A stretch of 64,000 nucleotides of DNA from Anaeramoeba flamelloides. Lineage: Eukaryota; Metamonada; Anaeramoebidae. Of this stretch, positions 13,401 to 22,899 are shown one piece after another. The stretch covers positions 1,567,001 through 1,631,000 of the forward strand of contig JANTQA010000008.1 in NCBI GenBank assembly GCA_027625915.1. The letters run 5' to 3'. Made by a program: the position numbers and the translations under genes. How positions within the stretch are numbered: the stretch's first letter is position 1; every line of letters begins with the position of its first letter. The notes beneath the pieces are model-generated. The model was not told the DNA's origin, searched no databases, and saw only the letters and a program-made list of their open reading frames with translations.

Positions 13401-13554
13401 AAAAGATAAAAAAAAAAAGAAAGAAGAAAAAAAAAAAGTTAAAGGTAATTACCTCATTTATTTCATTTGTATTTTCTCGATAATTTTGTTTGTTTAACGT
13501 AGAAAGTAAAAAGTCTATTTGCGTTCCAAGAAGTAAAGAGAAATTAGATAACAT
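1958..13554 (-). CDS. CNOT1: CCR4-NOT complex scaffold subunit 1 (four exons)
   Basis: Scaffold of the cytoplasmic CCR4-NOT deadenylase, which shortens mRNA poly(A) tails and supports translational repression. Join of 13554-13453, 13333-13018, 11293-11065 and 9686-1958, about 2791 aa, TAA stop. All four splice phases match and each 5' exon aligns in order with the human CNOT1 N-terminus. Seen in the main exon (numbering from its first Met at 9670): N-terminal HEAT-type helices to ~690; a MIF4G-like CAF1-binding domain ~935-1160; the DUF3819/CNOT9-binding domain ~1310-1450 (LFPDLKQNIP, MRKAAHLMVSNLASGLALV); and the NOT1 C-terminal domain from ~2250 (SAFPPNMKLIDPFTPDLKI, HRPHPWGC). Asn, Asp and Gln runs and a His-rich patch sit in linkers between domains, not inside them. 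The length is near the family norm plus the linker runs. Family assignment is secure; exon borders are inferred from GT-AG sites and phase. Confidence 0.95.
9687..11064 (-). other. CNOT1 intron 3
   Basis: 1378 bp between GTAAATTA and TTATAG. It joins phase-2 exon 3 to the main exon as SSR-EFEREMGLVNEG, so the Met at 9670 is internal. Apart from the SINE at 10192-10335 and A/T homopolymers I see nothing coding in it. Confidence 0.8.
10192..10335 (-). mobile_element. Short SINE-like retroposon in CNOT1 intron 3
   Basis: 144 bp element flanked by perfect 17 bp duplications AAAAAAAAATGCATTGG (10175-10191 and 10336-10352). On the minus strand the 3' part is TTCTCTCTTTAACAG then hairpin TTAGATGA-GGTT-TCATCTAA, ending near CCCTTGACAATAAAT. 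No tRNA-like head is visible. The 5' part can fold (GTATC-TGTTA-GATAC inside CTTCT/AGAAG). Confidence 0.85.
11065..11293 (-). CDS. CNOT1: CNOT1 exon 3
   Basis: Reads GLEYLRKDTDETIDEGFLFL, then LHTLYCLFKEHNLQLQKNNI and LQIIKKRFPEQNDLPPTLIP. This aligns with human CNOT1 IEVLHLLLSHLLF...FLKTLRRDFPQE. The AG acceptor at 11294-11295 is in phase 1 and the donor TCG|GTAAAT is in phase 2; both match the neighbouring exons. The exon lies within the shadows of two spurious reading frames. The following intron (9687-11064, 1378 bp) contains a SINE copy with a perfect target duplication. Confidence 0.85.
12384..12649. mobile_element. Near-perfect foldback element in CNOT1 intron 2
   Basis: 266 bp that is almost wholly palindromic. 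Outer arms GATTTCTTAAAAGAGAAA pair with TTTCTCTTTTAAGAAATC. Inner arms AAACACACTTCAAATGC and ATCCTTTTATTTT pair with AAAATAAAAGGATCGCATTTG. Only a short centre (~12505-12525) is unpaired. An apparent ORF across it has no coding meaning. Confidence 0.8.
13018..13333 (-). CDS. CNOT1: CNOT1 exon 2
   Basis: 105.3 codons starting LIEIYGPDVFMYLLKKLFSS after an AAAAAAAG acceptor. The segment ADRPNFVSVICIAFENI and SKTQEIIIAIGL correspond to human CNOT1 ITKPNFISTLSYAIDN and SKVQEVIFGLAL. It ends in phase 1 at ATCG|GTTTGT. The next intron (11294-13017, 1724 bp) carries a foldback element. A nearer CAG at 12965 would leave the frame open but gives no CNOT1-like protein. Confidence 0.86.
13453..13554 (-). 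CDS. CNOT1: CNOT1 exon 1 (true start codon)
   Basis: 34 codons from ATG at 13554 reading MLSNFSLLLGTQIDFLLSTL then NKQNYRENTNEINE. This matches the extreme N-terminus of animal CNOT1 (LxxQIxxLxxNLxKKNYRxxxxEI). It ends in phase 0 at a GAG|GTAATT donor. The 119 bp intron that follows (13334-13452) is very T-rich on the coding strand. An ORF caller reads through the donor into this low-complexity tail. Confidence 0.88.
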
Positions 13555-15591
13555 CGTTAGATTCTAATTTTAGGTTGAAAATTAAAAACTGTAAGAAATT
13601 TAAAAAAAAAATGAAATTTTTATTTGTAAAAATTGTAACAAATAATCTAATTGAACTTGAGTTAATTATCGATGTTGTGTTGTAAAAAATGACAAACCCA
13701 CAAATTGTTTCAATAAAACAACTTATTAAATGAGACCAAAATTCTTGCAATTGTGGAGTAAAAAAAGTTACAAAGAATTTTAAGTTGGGGAAAAGAACCA
13801 TTAAATTAAGAAGGATAAGATCTTTCGTTTTTTTAAAAGTGTCTCAAAAAATGCTGTGTTTAAATTGAAACATAACGATAGATGTGATTAAGTCTGAAAA
13901 GATTAAATGTTTTGTTTTTTGTTTCTGATTATACATGTGTGACTTGCAAGAAACCCAACAACCAAATTGGTTAATGTAATGGTTTTGTAGAACAAACCAC
14001 ATTCTCAATATCTTGATTTCTATCTTATATTTTGTAAATATTCTTTTCATTGAAAATTGGTTGGAAAAACAAAATCTACTTAATGACTAAAAACGAAAAA
14101 CAAGAAACCAAACACAAATGGTAGACTGGTTTCAACGTCTTTCTTTGGTTTTAATAAATAAAAAAAAAAGATGAAAAGAAAATTTTTGCAACTTTTCAAT
14201 CAAAAAACTCAAAAACAATTAGTAAACTTACAAAAATCAACTGGTAAATTTATTAGAAAATCGAAATAAATTTAGCACATCATGAAATACTGGTATTTGA
14301 ATTAAAAATAGGAATAATTTTCACTTTATTAAAAATTTCCTTTTTTAAAACAAAGCCACAAATTACAACCTACTTCTTTGGAAACTTAATTTATAAAAAA
14401 AAAAATTTGAAAATGGAAGTGAAAATCTTAACCCATTTAGAATTCAAATATCAGTTTAAAAACCAATTTAAATTCTGATTATTTTAATATCTGACTCACT
14501 TTTGAAAGTTATTTTCCGAAATTGAAAAGTATTGTTTTATAAGTTAGATCCAGATGATATAATTTTGAAAAATTTCTTAATCCCAACATGTTTCTGAATT
14601 AAATCCAAAAAAAAATATTTTTGTTAGAAAGGAGATTGAAATCTTATTGTCTGTATAGTAAGTGGACAAAAATATTTTTTAAAAATAAAACCACCAAGTA
14701 TCGAAATAACTTTGTAAAATAAATTTACGTATTTTAAAAAAAATTATAATAATTATTTTAAACTTATAAAAATATTTATTATTGATTCCTGGATTAGCTC
14801 AAATCAATTTTTTCTTTTTGTTTGAATAAAAAAAATACGAAAAATAAACCGAACCAATTAAATTTAAAAATCCACCAAAAATACTTTTTTAAAAACCTTT
14901 AAAAGTCTTATTATAACTTAAAGAAATACAAAAAAATTTGATTATTTTTAATCAACTATTAATTTCGCAATTTTAGTTCTACAAGTATGTTAATTAAATC
15001 ACATAGCCTTATTTTTATGTCTCACCTTTTCTCATATTATTTTAAAATAATTGAACACATTCAAATTATTAATTAATATAATAAAAAATTAAAATATATT
15101 ATCATATAATTTATTTAGATAAATAATTTTTGCTGTTTGTAATTTCATATCTGAAAAAGAATATTGGGGTAATCTCTTGAATTTCATGAAATCTAATAAA
15201 TATTTGTGAATGAAATAGACAATATTTTTTTTCAGATCTTCAATTATTCAATATTTGATTTATTTTTATTGTATTTTTAAAAATGAGATTACAGTTTTAA
15301 AAGTTATTTGCCAATAAAAACCCCAGAAAATAAACTAAAAGTGAGATCTCTTCACAATAAAAAAGTTTTGAAACTGTTTCTTTTTATTTTTTGAGTACCA
15401 AAAACCCTAACTAAAAAGATTAGTTCTTTTTACTAGAAATTTAATTAAATAAAAGAACTCTTTTAAAAATAATAATTCATCTCTCGAAAACTTTATAAAG
15501 AGACTCATTTATCCGGTTTCTTGTATCCTTGCGAAAATAAGTTCTTTATTACCTTTAGAGAATATAAATAAACAAGAATTACTAGTCTCTT
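13555..15591. other. Upstream of CNOT1, no gene seen
   Basis: AT-rich. Short frames at 13544-13801 and 13844-14050 show no family likeness. The region next to 13554 must hold the CNOT1 promoter, but no motif stands out. Confidence 0.5.
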
Positions 15592-16166
15592 AAGGTTTAC
15601 AATCTCTGGAATTTGAAATAAAAAACAAAAAAAAAGATTATCTTGTTATAGCTGTTGCCACTTGTCACTTTGGTTCTTAGCTGATTGATCTGAGACTTGG
15701 TATGGGTTTTAGTAGTGGTACAAAAAATCAATTTTTTGAATAAGTTATTTTTTTATTGACAAAATCCAAATTTGGGAGCCAAAGGTCAAAATACTGAGAG
15801 CAATTTAAAAAGAATTTTGCATTTTGGTTAGAATTATAAATATTTATTTAACTTTTACTCAATTAACTAAAAAAAAAATAATCAATTTTTAAAAAGTACC
15901 CAACAAATAAAAACTAAATTCATAAAAATTTTCTATCAATAACACAAAAATTACATTTTTCTTATTAAATACCAACTGATATATTAATCTTTAACTCTTC
16001 AATTTAGATTTCTGAAAAAAAATAATCATAAAAAGCCAAAAATTGATTTTTGGGACATTCTTAAAACCCATACCAAGTCTAGTACCAATCAACTAAGAAC
16101 CAAAGTAACAAGTCGCTGTAGACGAAACAAGATAATCTTCTCTCAAATTCCAGGAATTGTAAAGCT
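15592..16166. mobile_element. MITE with ~140 bp inverted ends
   Basis: Ends AAGGTTTACAATCTCTGGAA and its complement. The arms include AGATTATCTTGTT, ACTTTGGTTCTTAG and CTTGGTATGGGTTTT. ~575 bp. A lone arm of the same family is at 25500-25635. Confidence 0.75.
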
Positions 16167-17398
16167 TGATTTATTTCATCAAAGATAAATTATTTATTTA
16201 TTCCTTTATTTTTTGTTACTGTGATTAGACCGAAGCCTATTTCTAGGATAAATGGGCCCCCTTTCAGAATCTTTATCGTTATCTTCATTATGTATACTGT
16301 ATTTGTGCTAACTCGCCACCGGCAAATATTTTGAACTTTAATTATTATTATCTTATTGCAACATTAAAAAATATTGGTATTGAGTGTTTAAAAAGAGTGT
16401 TTCAAATTAAACACAAACTTTTTTTTTCGTCTTTCCCTATTACAATAAAGAAAATAACAACTTAATTAAGATACCCCCCCCCCCCCCCTCGGTTTATCTC
16501 AAGTTTGAAGGAAAACAAAAAATATTTTAATATAAAGTTGTGAAAAAAATACCTGAAAAGATTTAGAATTGTGAATATTTGAAAAATTGTTTTTTAATTT
16601 CTGTTATTTGAAATTAAACCCTATTTTTAAGAATCAAACTTTTAAAATTATAACCCATCAACTGATTAGAATGATGATCAATGGAATTATACTTGTTTGA
16701 AAACGCCCTTCTATTAAAAAAAAAAACAAGAATAAAAATTATCATTTTACATATTCAAGTAAACCTCTATAAAACTCCATTATACTAAACTTTTCCTTTT
16801 AAAAAATGAGTATTTTTTTAGTTCAGAATCCAAAATATTTTTCTAGTGTTTTCTGATAAATTCAAATAAATTTAATAAAATTTTTGGTTCAATTTCTGAT
16901 TTTATAATCTCATCTCTCAAATATTAAACAAACTTAATAGAAAGAATATTTTTAAACACAACCGAATTTTAAAAAGTTTTTTAACATTCAAAAGAATATG
17001 TTGCTATATTCAAAGTTGTGTAACAAAATTCCTAAAATGTAAAATGAAGTGAAAATTTTCAGATATTTATTTGAATGTATCAGTATGTTGCAGAAAATCC
17101 AAAGATCTTTACAACATCTTTTAGAAATGATATTTTTAGACAATAAATTAAACTTCCTTCTTGAACCCTAAGATAAAATTTTTACTCTTCTAATTTGATT
17201 TTAGCGAAATAATTAATATTCTTTTTGGAAATTGAAATAAAAATTTTCATTTATTAATTGGAAAATAAAAAGTATTTTCAAAAAACAGTAAAACTACTTA
17301 CGCTATCAAACAATTACATGATATTAGAGAGACATTCTACATTAATGAACGTTTACTGAGTTTATTATTAGGATCATTAAAAACTTTAGTTATTTACT
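16167..17398. other. Intergenic with a GC-richer patch at ~16225-16320
   Basis: The patch includes GACCGAAGCCTATTTC, ATGGGCCCCCTTTC and CTCGCCACCGGC. It has no ORF and no tRNA-like fold that I can draw. A 15 C run follows at 16474. The remainder is AT-rich without features. Confidence 0.45.
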
Positions 17399-17855
17399 GT
17401 TGTGAGAAAAATGTTGGACAGAGAAAAATAGTTGGAAAGCATTTTTAATTTGGAACATTACTGAAATTGATTTTTAATTTCTTTTGTTGGTGAAATAACT
17501 AAAGAAAATAACAATAATCTACTTATTAGAATAACGACTAATGTGATTCTACTTTTTCAAAACCCCTGTCTCTTATAATCTTAAGCAAGTTTAAAAATTA
17601 CCATTTTCTGAATTAATAGTGAACTTTACTAAAACTTGGATTTTTGTTAAAATAGCATGATTTACTTTAGTTTATCAACCATTCAAATGAGTATTCTACA
17701 CACACCACAGATTAATGAACCTGTAACACACTTAAACCTGGATTTATATAAAATTCACCTAGTTATCAATAGGATTTGATTTTCAATTTTACTAATGTTC
17801 CCAATTAAAAAAGGTGTCCAACCCTTTTTCTGTGTCCAACATTTTTCTCTCAACT
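17399..17855. mobile_element. MITE family 4 copy
   Basis: ~457 bp with inverted ends built on GAGAAAAATGTTGGACA. Aligns along its length with the inverse of 58433-58883. Confidence 0.78.
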
Positions 17856-18660
17856 GTTATAAAAAGTACTTGATTGAAAATAAAAGAAATTACACATCAA
17901 TTTTCCTAATACTCACAATTAAAAATCTTATAAGTGATTTTGATCACCTAAGGTATTTTTTTCCCTATTATGTATTTAAAGTTCATATTGAATCTGTTTT
18001 AAATTTATAAAGTTCCTTCCTATTCTTAGCAAAAATTTTTAGTTTTTTTTTGATAAATCTACTGAAGAATTGTCTCTCTTTTTTTCTGAACAAATTTGAC
18101 TTTTGATCCTTTATTTAAAAAAATTTAGTTTCTAATACAAGAACCTTCGGAAACAAATATTTTATTTTTTTATTATTTATTCTTGGTTTCTTTGATCATT
18201 TATTTCATAAACTTTTAGAATAATGAAACACAATTATTAGATTGTGTTACAGGTTGAACAAAATCAAACTGGTTTTTCTATCAACAGTATTTTTTTCTGG
18301 AATATCAGTTTTTGCTTGTTTTTTATATTTATGGTATTCAAGTTTGACTCCTAAACCTTACCATCCTAACCCCACTTTGGAATAGGCAAGGTATTTCAAT
18401 AAGAAAATAGCACATTAGTGGAATTTCTTTGGTAATTCAATACTAGTGGTAAAATATTGATTGATCAACAATAAATGGAAAAAAAAATTTTAAATAAATT
18501 TTTCTATTTTTTTTTTCCACATTAATTTACTATGAAATAGATCATAACTTTGTGAAAACTATATATTTATTTGAACTTTTTTATATTTACAGGTATTAGG
18601 GCATAATTGTGTGAACCTCAGAAGGTAAATAAAACATGTATTCCAAAAGATTTCTAAAAA

Positions 18661-18935
18661 ATAATAACTACTGTTATTTTCCAATTAATAAATGAAAATT
18701 TTTTTTTCGATTTCCAAAAAGAATATTAATGATTACTGCTTACGATCAAATTAGCAGAGAAAAAAATTTGTCTAAGAGTTAAGTAAGGAACTTTAATTTG
18801 TTGTCTCAAAATATCCTTTCGAAACGATTTTGGAAAGATCTTTGATTTGACTTCAGCTTATAAACTATTAAAAATATTATGGAATGTGAACTAAAAATTT
18901 TCATTTTTTAATTGGAAAATAATAGTAGTTGAAAT
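18661..18935. mobile_element. Small foldback element
   Basis: ~275 bp with ~36 bp inverted arms containing ACTGTTATTTTCCAATTAAT, 5' of the NT-C2 gene. A similar half-arm occurs at ~17240-17270. Confidence 0.55.
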
Positions 18936-19696
18936 TTTCACCCTTTTATATTTTCAAAAACCTGATCTGATAACAATAATTTAGTAGTCAAGATTTAATA
19001 ATTACTATGGGTTGGTAAATTAGATATCATTGTCTTTTTGGAAAAAATTCAGTGTATACAAACAGTAAAAATAAATTTTACTCTTTTTCGAAACACCTAA
19101 TTGAAAACTTGAAAGAAAAGGGAAACTCTTTTCCATTAATATTATTTTTCTTTAAAGAAAAATGGTACTTTTTCATTCTTATAAAAATTCACACAGTTAT
19201 TAACCCTGAAACAAAACTAAGATTAGTGTCTTGTTTTGACTGAAAAATCAACTTGGATCAACATTTTAATTTTTTATTTTAAAAATTAATTAATTATTTT
19301 CACTTTCAACTCAATACTAATTAAAAGTAGGACTAATTCTGGTTTTATTTCATTGGTCATCTTTTTGATCAGAAGAGTGTTATGATTGACAAAATCCTAC
19401 TTCAAAAATTATATTAACTCTCAAAAAGTTTTACCCCTTTAAAAGTCTTGGAAAGTATTTGTAAATTATCTGAAAGTGTTTGACTGATTCAAACTTTGGA
19501 AAATGTCTTTAGATTTTTTGTTAGCTAGATTAAAAAACAATTTTTTAATCAACCAAGTAGTGATCATTTTTTTATCATTTTTAATTGTCAAAGCCAAATA
19601 ACAAACCAAAAAAAACCAATAAGCACGTAAACACATATATCCCTTTTCTCACAGATTAATTGAAGAAACTTAAAATTCACTTGCAAATTACAAAAA

Positions 19697-22639
19697 ATGT
19701 TTAAAAAAAAATTCAAATGTAAATTACAGTTTGGTATCATTCTCCTATCAAGAGTCAGACAAAAAAACAAGACAGTTTTTGTAAAATGGGAAGCGAAAAA
19801 AAACAATGGAGAAACTAAGAAGGTGCTATTAGACAAATATGGGTGTGCTGAGTGGAATCAAGAATTTAGCATTAATTGCTCAATTAAACAGTACAAAAAA
19901 ACGAAAGAATTTGTGAAAAGGATCTTGAAGTTGTCAATCTATTTTGATATTGAAAAACACAAAACAAGGTCATTAAGAAGAGCAAGTTCTGTAAAAAGAA
20001 TTGCCACTTTAGAAATTAATGTAGCAAAGGGGTTTAGTATTAAAAAAACCCCACAAAATAAAGTATTACCAATTGTCAAAGAATACCCCTTAAACTTGAG
20101 AAACAAGTCAAGGCATGTCAAGATTCCAAAGATCCTTGTAGCTTATAAAATACAAATATGCCCGAAAGAGGTTGATAAAAATCAAAAAAAGAAAGTTTCA
20201 AAGTTATTAAACGAAACTTATGTGTTACACAGATTGGAAGAGTATGAAATGATCAAAAGAAGTGACTTAAAATCTGTGACCGAAACAGAGGAGTATTCAG
20301 AAATTACTACAAGCTCTGAATTAATGACCGACACAGAAAATTTTGAAGACCCAAATTCTGAAAATTGGAAAGAAGAAATTGATGAATGGGAAATTTTGGA
20401 AATGAGCGATAATAAGACAAAGAGTGAAACAAAATCGAATAGCAATATTGACGACAAAATTAATATAGATAATAATAAAGAGAAGAGTAACAAGAACAAT
20501 AATAGCAGCACAAATAATGATAAAGATCCAAATAAACAAATAAATAATGATGAAAAAGATCAGACTACCACCAAGAAACCCAATCAAAATTATTTTCATT
20601 TACCAAAAAGTCTCATTGATGAAGAAATTCAAACAGAAAGTTTAAGTGATAATGGCAATATAAATGTTAGTAGCAGTAGCAGTGACACTGAGAGTGGAAG
20701 TGATGATCCTGAAAAAATCGTAAATGAATCCGCTACAATATCCTTAAATGATTTTTTATCTCCTAAAAAAGGCAGACTAAACTCACAAGAAGCTGACCCA
20801 AATCAAAAACAAAATGAAAATCGTCTCCAAAAATCCACAAATTGGTTTTATCAAAAACATGCCAATTTCATGGTTAGATTACAAAGACAAAATTCTGATC
20901 CGTTAACTAGATTTAAATTATACTCGCAAAAACTAAGGACATCAAAATTAAATGAAATGAATACTATTAAAAAGAATCTGCAAAAGAATAAGGAAAGCCC
21001 CTCTCATAAAAGAAAAATAAAATTAAATCTAAAAAATTTATTAAAAAACAAAAAGGAACAACAAAACTCTGAGATCTTACAAAGAAAAATTGAATATCAA
21101 AAAATTTTAAAATTGGAAAATTGGTTAATTGAAAGAATTTTTTTCATTTCTAATTCATTATATTCAAAAGGGTATCCAATTTCTAGTTGTATGATTTTTA
21201 AATGTTTTTTATATTGGAAAGCCTTTGATCCCATATTTATCCAAAAAGTAGAAACAAATACTAAAACGGGGAAAAAAGAAGAAAACAAAAATGAACCTGG
21301 AAAAGGAAAAAGAAAAGAACAAGAACAAGAACAAGAACAAGATAAAGGGCAAGAAAATGATAATGAAAAACCCCAACAAAATCCAAAAGAAAAACAAATT
21401 TCCGAAAAAAAAAACAATATACAGCCAAAACAAAAACAGGAATTAAAAAATATTGAAGGGGAAGATATACTTTCAACATTTTTAAATTCAATAAATTACT
21501 ATTTAGAAATGAACAAAAATGAAAAAGAAATGCTATATTGGCTCTTGTCGAATATTAATTTTTTAATTAAATTAATTCAAAACTATTTTAAAGAAGAACT
21601 GGAAAGGGGCGAAAAAATTCAAAAAAAAAGAAAAAAATTGAAACAAAAACAATATAAAAGTCACATTGTAAAAAAGAATAAATTAACGAATTATAATGAA
21701 AGTGAGATTAAAAAGGACATATTTTTTTCAAAAAATGACAAAAAATCATTAATAAATAAAAATAAAAATTATAAAATCTATAACTTTCAAAAACAATTAA
21801 AGAATCTATTCTTTCAAATATTTCGTTCAACAATCAATATTATTTTTCAAGAGATTCAACCAAATTTAATAAATGCCTTTTTAAATAACAATCCAAACTC
21901 TTCTTTGACTTTTGGAACCATTAAACAAGAAAAAACTCTGAAAAAATCAAAACAATCAATCGCATACAACACAATCTTAAAACAGTTGAACCAATTAAAT
22001 GAAGAACTGGATTACAATTATTTATCAAATCATATTAAAAAAATGTTTTTTAATCAAATTATTCATTTGATGGATGTTGAATTAACTAATGGTCTGCTTG
22101 AATTTGAACAATATTGCCAATGTGGGAATGGATTCCAAATTAAATTAAGCGTAACTCAATTTGAAGAAAGATTAAGAAATTTAAATCTGGGGAAGCTAGA
22201 TAATTTTTCAAAAATTAAACAAGCCTCAGAGTGCTTAGCCATGAACAAAATAATTATTAATAATAAAAAGGATAAATACACTGCTGTTAATGAGATATCA
22301 CCAGAATTAAATTACCCTCAAGTTTTACAATTAATAAAAAATTTCCACATCGATGAATTTGATAATACTAAGATACCTAAAAAAAAAATCCAATGCTTTG
22401 AAAAGTTTATTATAAAAAAATTAAAAAAAAATCACATATCAAACACATTTAATGAAGATCATCATCACCATTTTAAAAATGATAATAATTTGGAGAGAAT
22501 TTTTACGACCCCTGATCAAATTAACTGTTCGGAAATTGATTGTAAGGACTGGGAAACAATCACTAAACCAATCATTCTGCAATCTAAAAAACAATTGAAT
22601 TTTTTAGACAAAGATTTATGCCAATTATTAAAGTGTTAA
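19697..22639 (+). CDS. NT-C2 and DIL (dilute/myosin V tail-like) domain protein
   Basis: Single exon, 980 aa. Residues ~1-155 look like an N-terminal EEIG1/EHBP1-type C2 domain: MFKKKFKCKLQFGIILLSRV, FVKWEAK and AEWNQEFSINC, followed by KRIATLEINVAKG. That domain is known for membrane and cytoskeleton-linked adaptors. Residues ~180-350 are acidic and Asn/Ser-rich. A helical C-terminal half from ~470 to ~895 resembles a DIL domain broken by Lys/Glu/Gln-rich inserts (NWLIERIFFISNSLY; FFNQIIHLMDVELTNGLLE; a Cys-Gln-Cys-Gly stretch; KIKQASECLAMNKII; YPQVLQLIKNFHIDEFD). The start is chosen because the C2 fold begins immediately and in-frame upstream sequence is non-coding. The likely role is a cargo or actin/membrane adaptor; this is inference. 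There is no ATPase motor domain, so it is not a myosin. No operon-like neighbour. Confidence 0.78.
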   Translation: MFKKKFKCKLQFGIILLSRVRQKNKTVFVKWEAKKNNGETKKVLLDKYGCAEWNQEFSINCSIKQYKKTKEFVKRILKLSIYFDIEKHKTRSLRRASSVKRIATLEINVAKGFSIKKTPQNKVLPIVKEYPLNLRNKSRHVKIPKILVAYKIQICPKEVDKNQKKKVSKLLNETYVLHRLEEYEMIKRSDLKSVTETEEYSEITTSSELMTDTENFEDPNSENWKEEIDEWEILEMSDNKTKSETKSNSNIDDKINIDNNKEKSNKNNNSSTNNDKDPNKQINNDEKDQTTTKKPNQNYFHLPKSLIDEEIQTESLSDNGNINVSSSSSDTESGSDDPEKIVNESATISLNDFLSPKKGRLNSQEADPNQKQNENRLQKSTNWFYQKHANFMVRLQRQNSDPLTRFKLYSQKLRTSKLNEMNTIKKNLQKNKESPSHKRKIKLNLKNLLKNKKEQQNSEILQRKIEYQKILKLENWLIERIFFISNSLYSKGYPISSCMIFKCFLYWKAFDPIFIQKVETNTKTGKKEENKNEPGKGKRKEQEQEQEQDKGQENDNEKPQQNPKEKQISEKKNNIQPKQKQELKNIEGEDILSTFLNSINYYLEMNKNEKEMLYWLLSNINFLIKLIQNYFKEELERGEKIQKKRKKLKQKQYKSHIVKKNKLTNYNESEIKKDIFFSKNDKKSLINKNKNYKIYNFQKQLKNLFFQIFRSTINIIFQEIQPNLINAFLNNNPNSSLTFGTIKQEKTLKKSKQSIAYNTILKQLNQLNEELDYNYLSNHIKKMFFNQIIHLMDVELTNGLLEFEQYCQCGNGFQIKLSVTQFEERLRNLNLGKLDNFSKIKQASECLAMNKIIINNKKDKYTAVNEISPELNYPQVLQLIKNFHIDEFDNTKIPKKKIQCFEKFIIKKLKKNHISNTFNEDHHHHFKNDNNLERIFTTPDQINCSEIDCKDWETITKPIILQSKKQLNFLDKDLCQLLKC

Positions 22640-22899
22640 AAAGAAATATTTATACAATTGCTTTAAAAATGTCCAAAATAATATAAACGGAAAAGACAAA
22701 TTAATAGATTATTGTAATTTTAGCAATCGCGGAATTTCGAATAGAAATATTAAACAATCTTATGAATTAGAATTGTATAAATATGATAATTAAAAATGGG
22801 TATTATTGATATAAGTGGGAAGAAATATGAATCGAAAATATTAAAAAGTGCTCAAAAGTGTATAAATATTTTAGAATACTACTACTTTCTCATTTTCCT

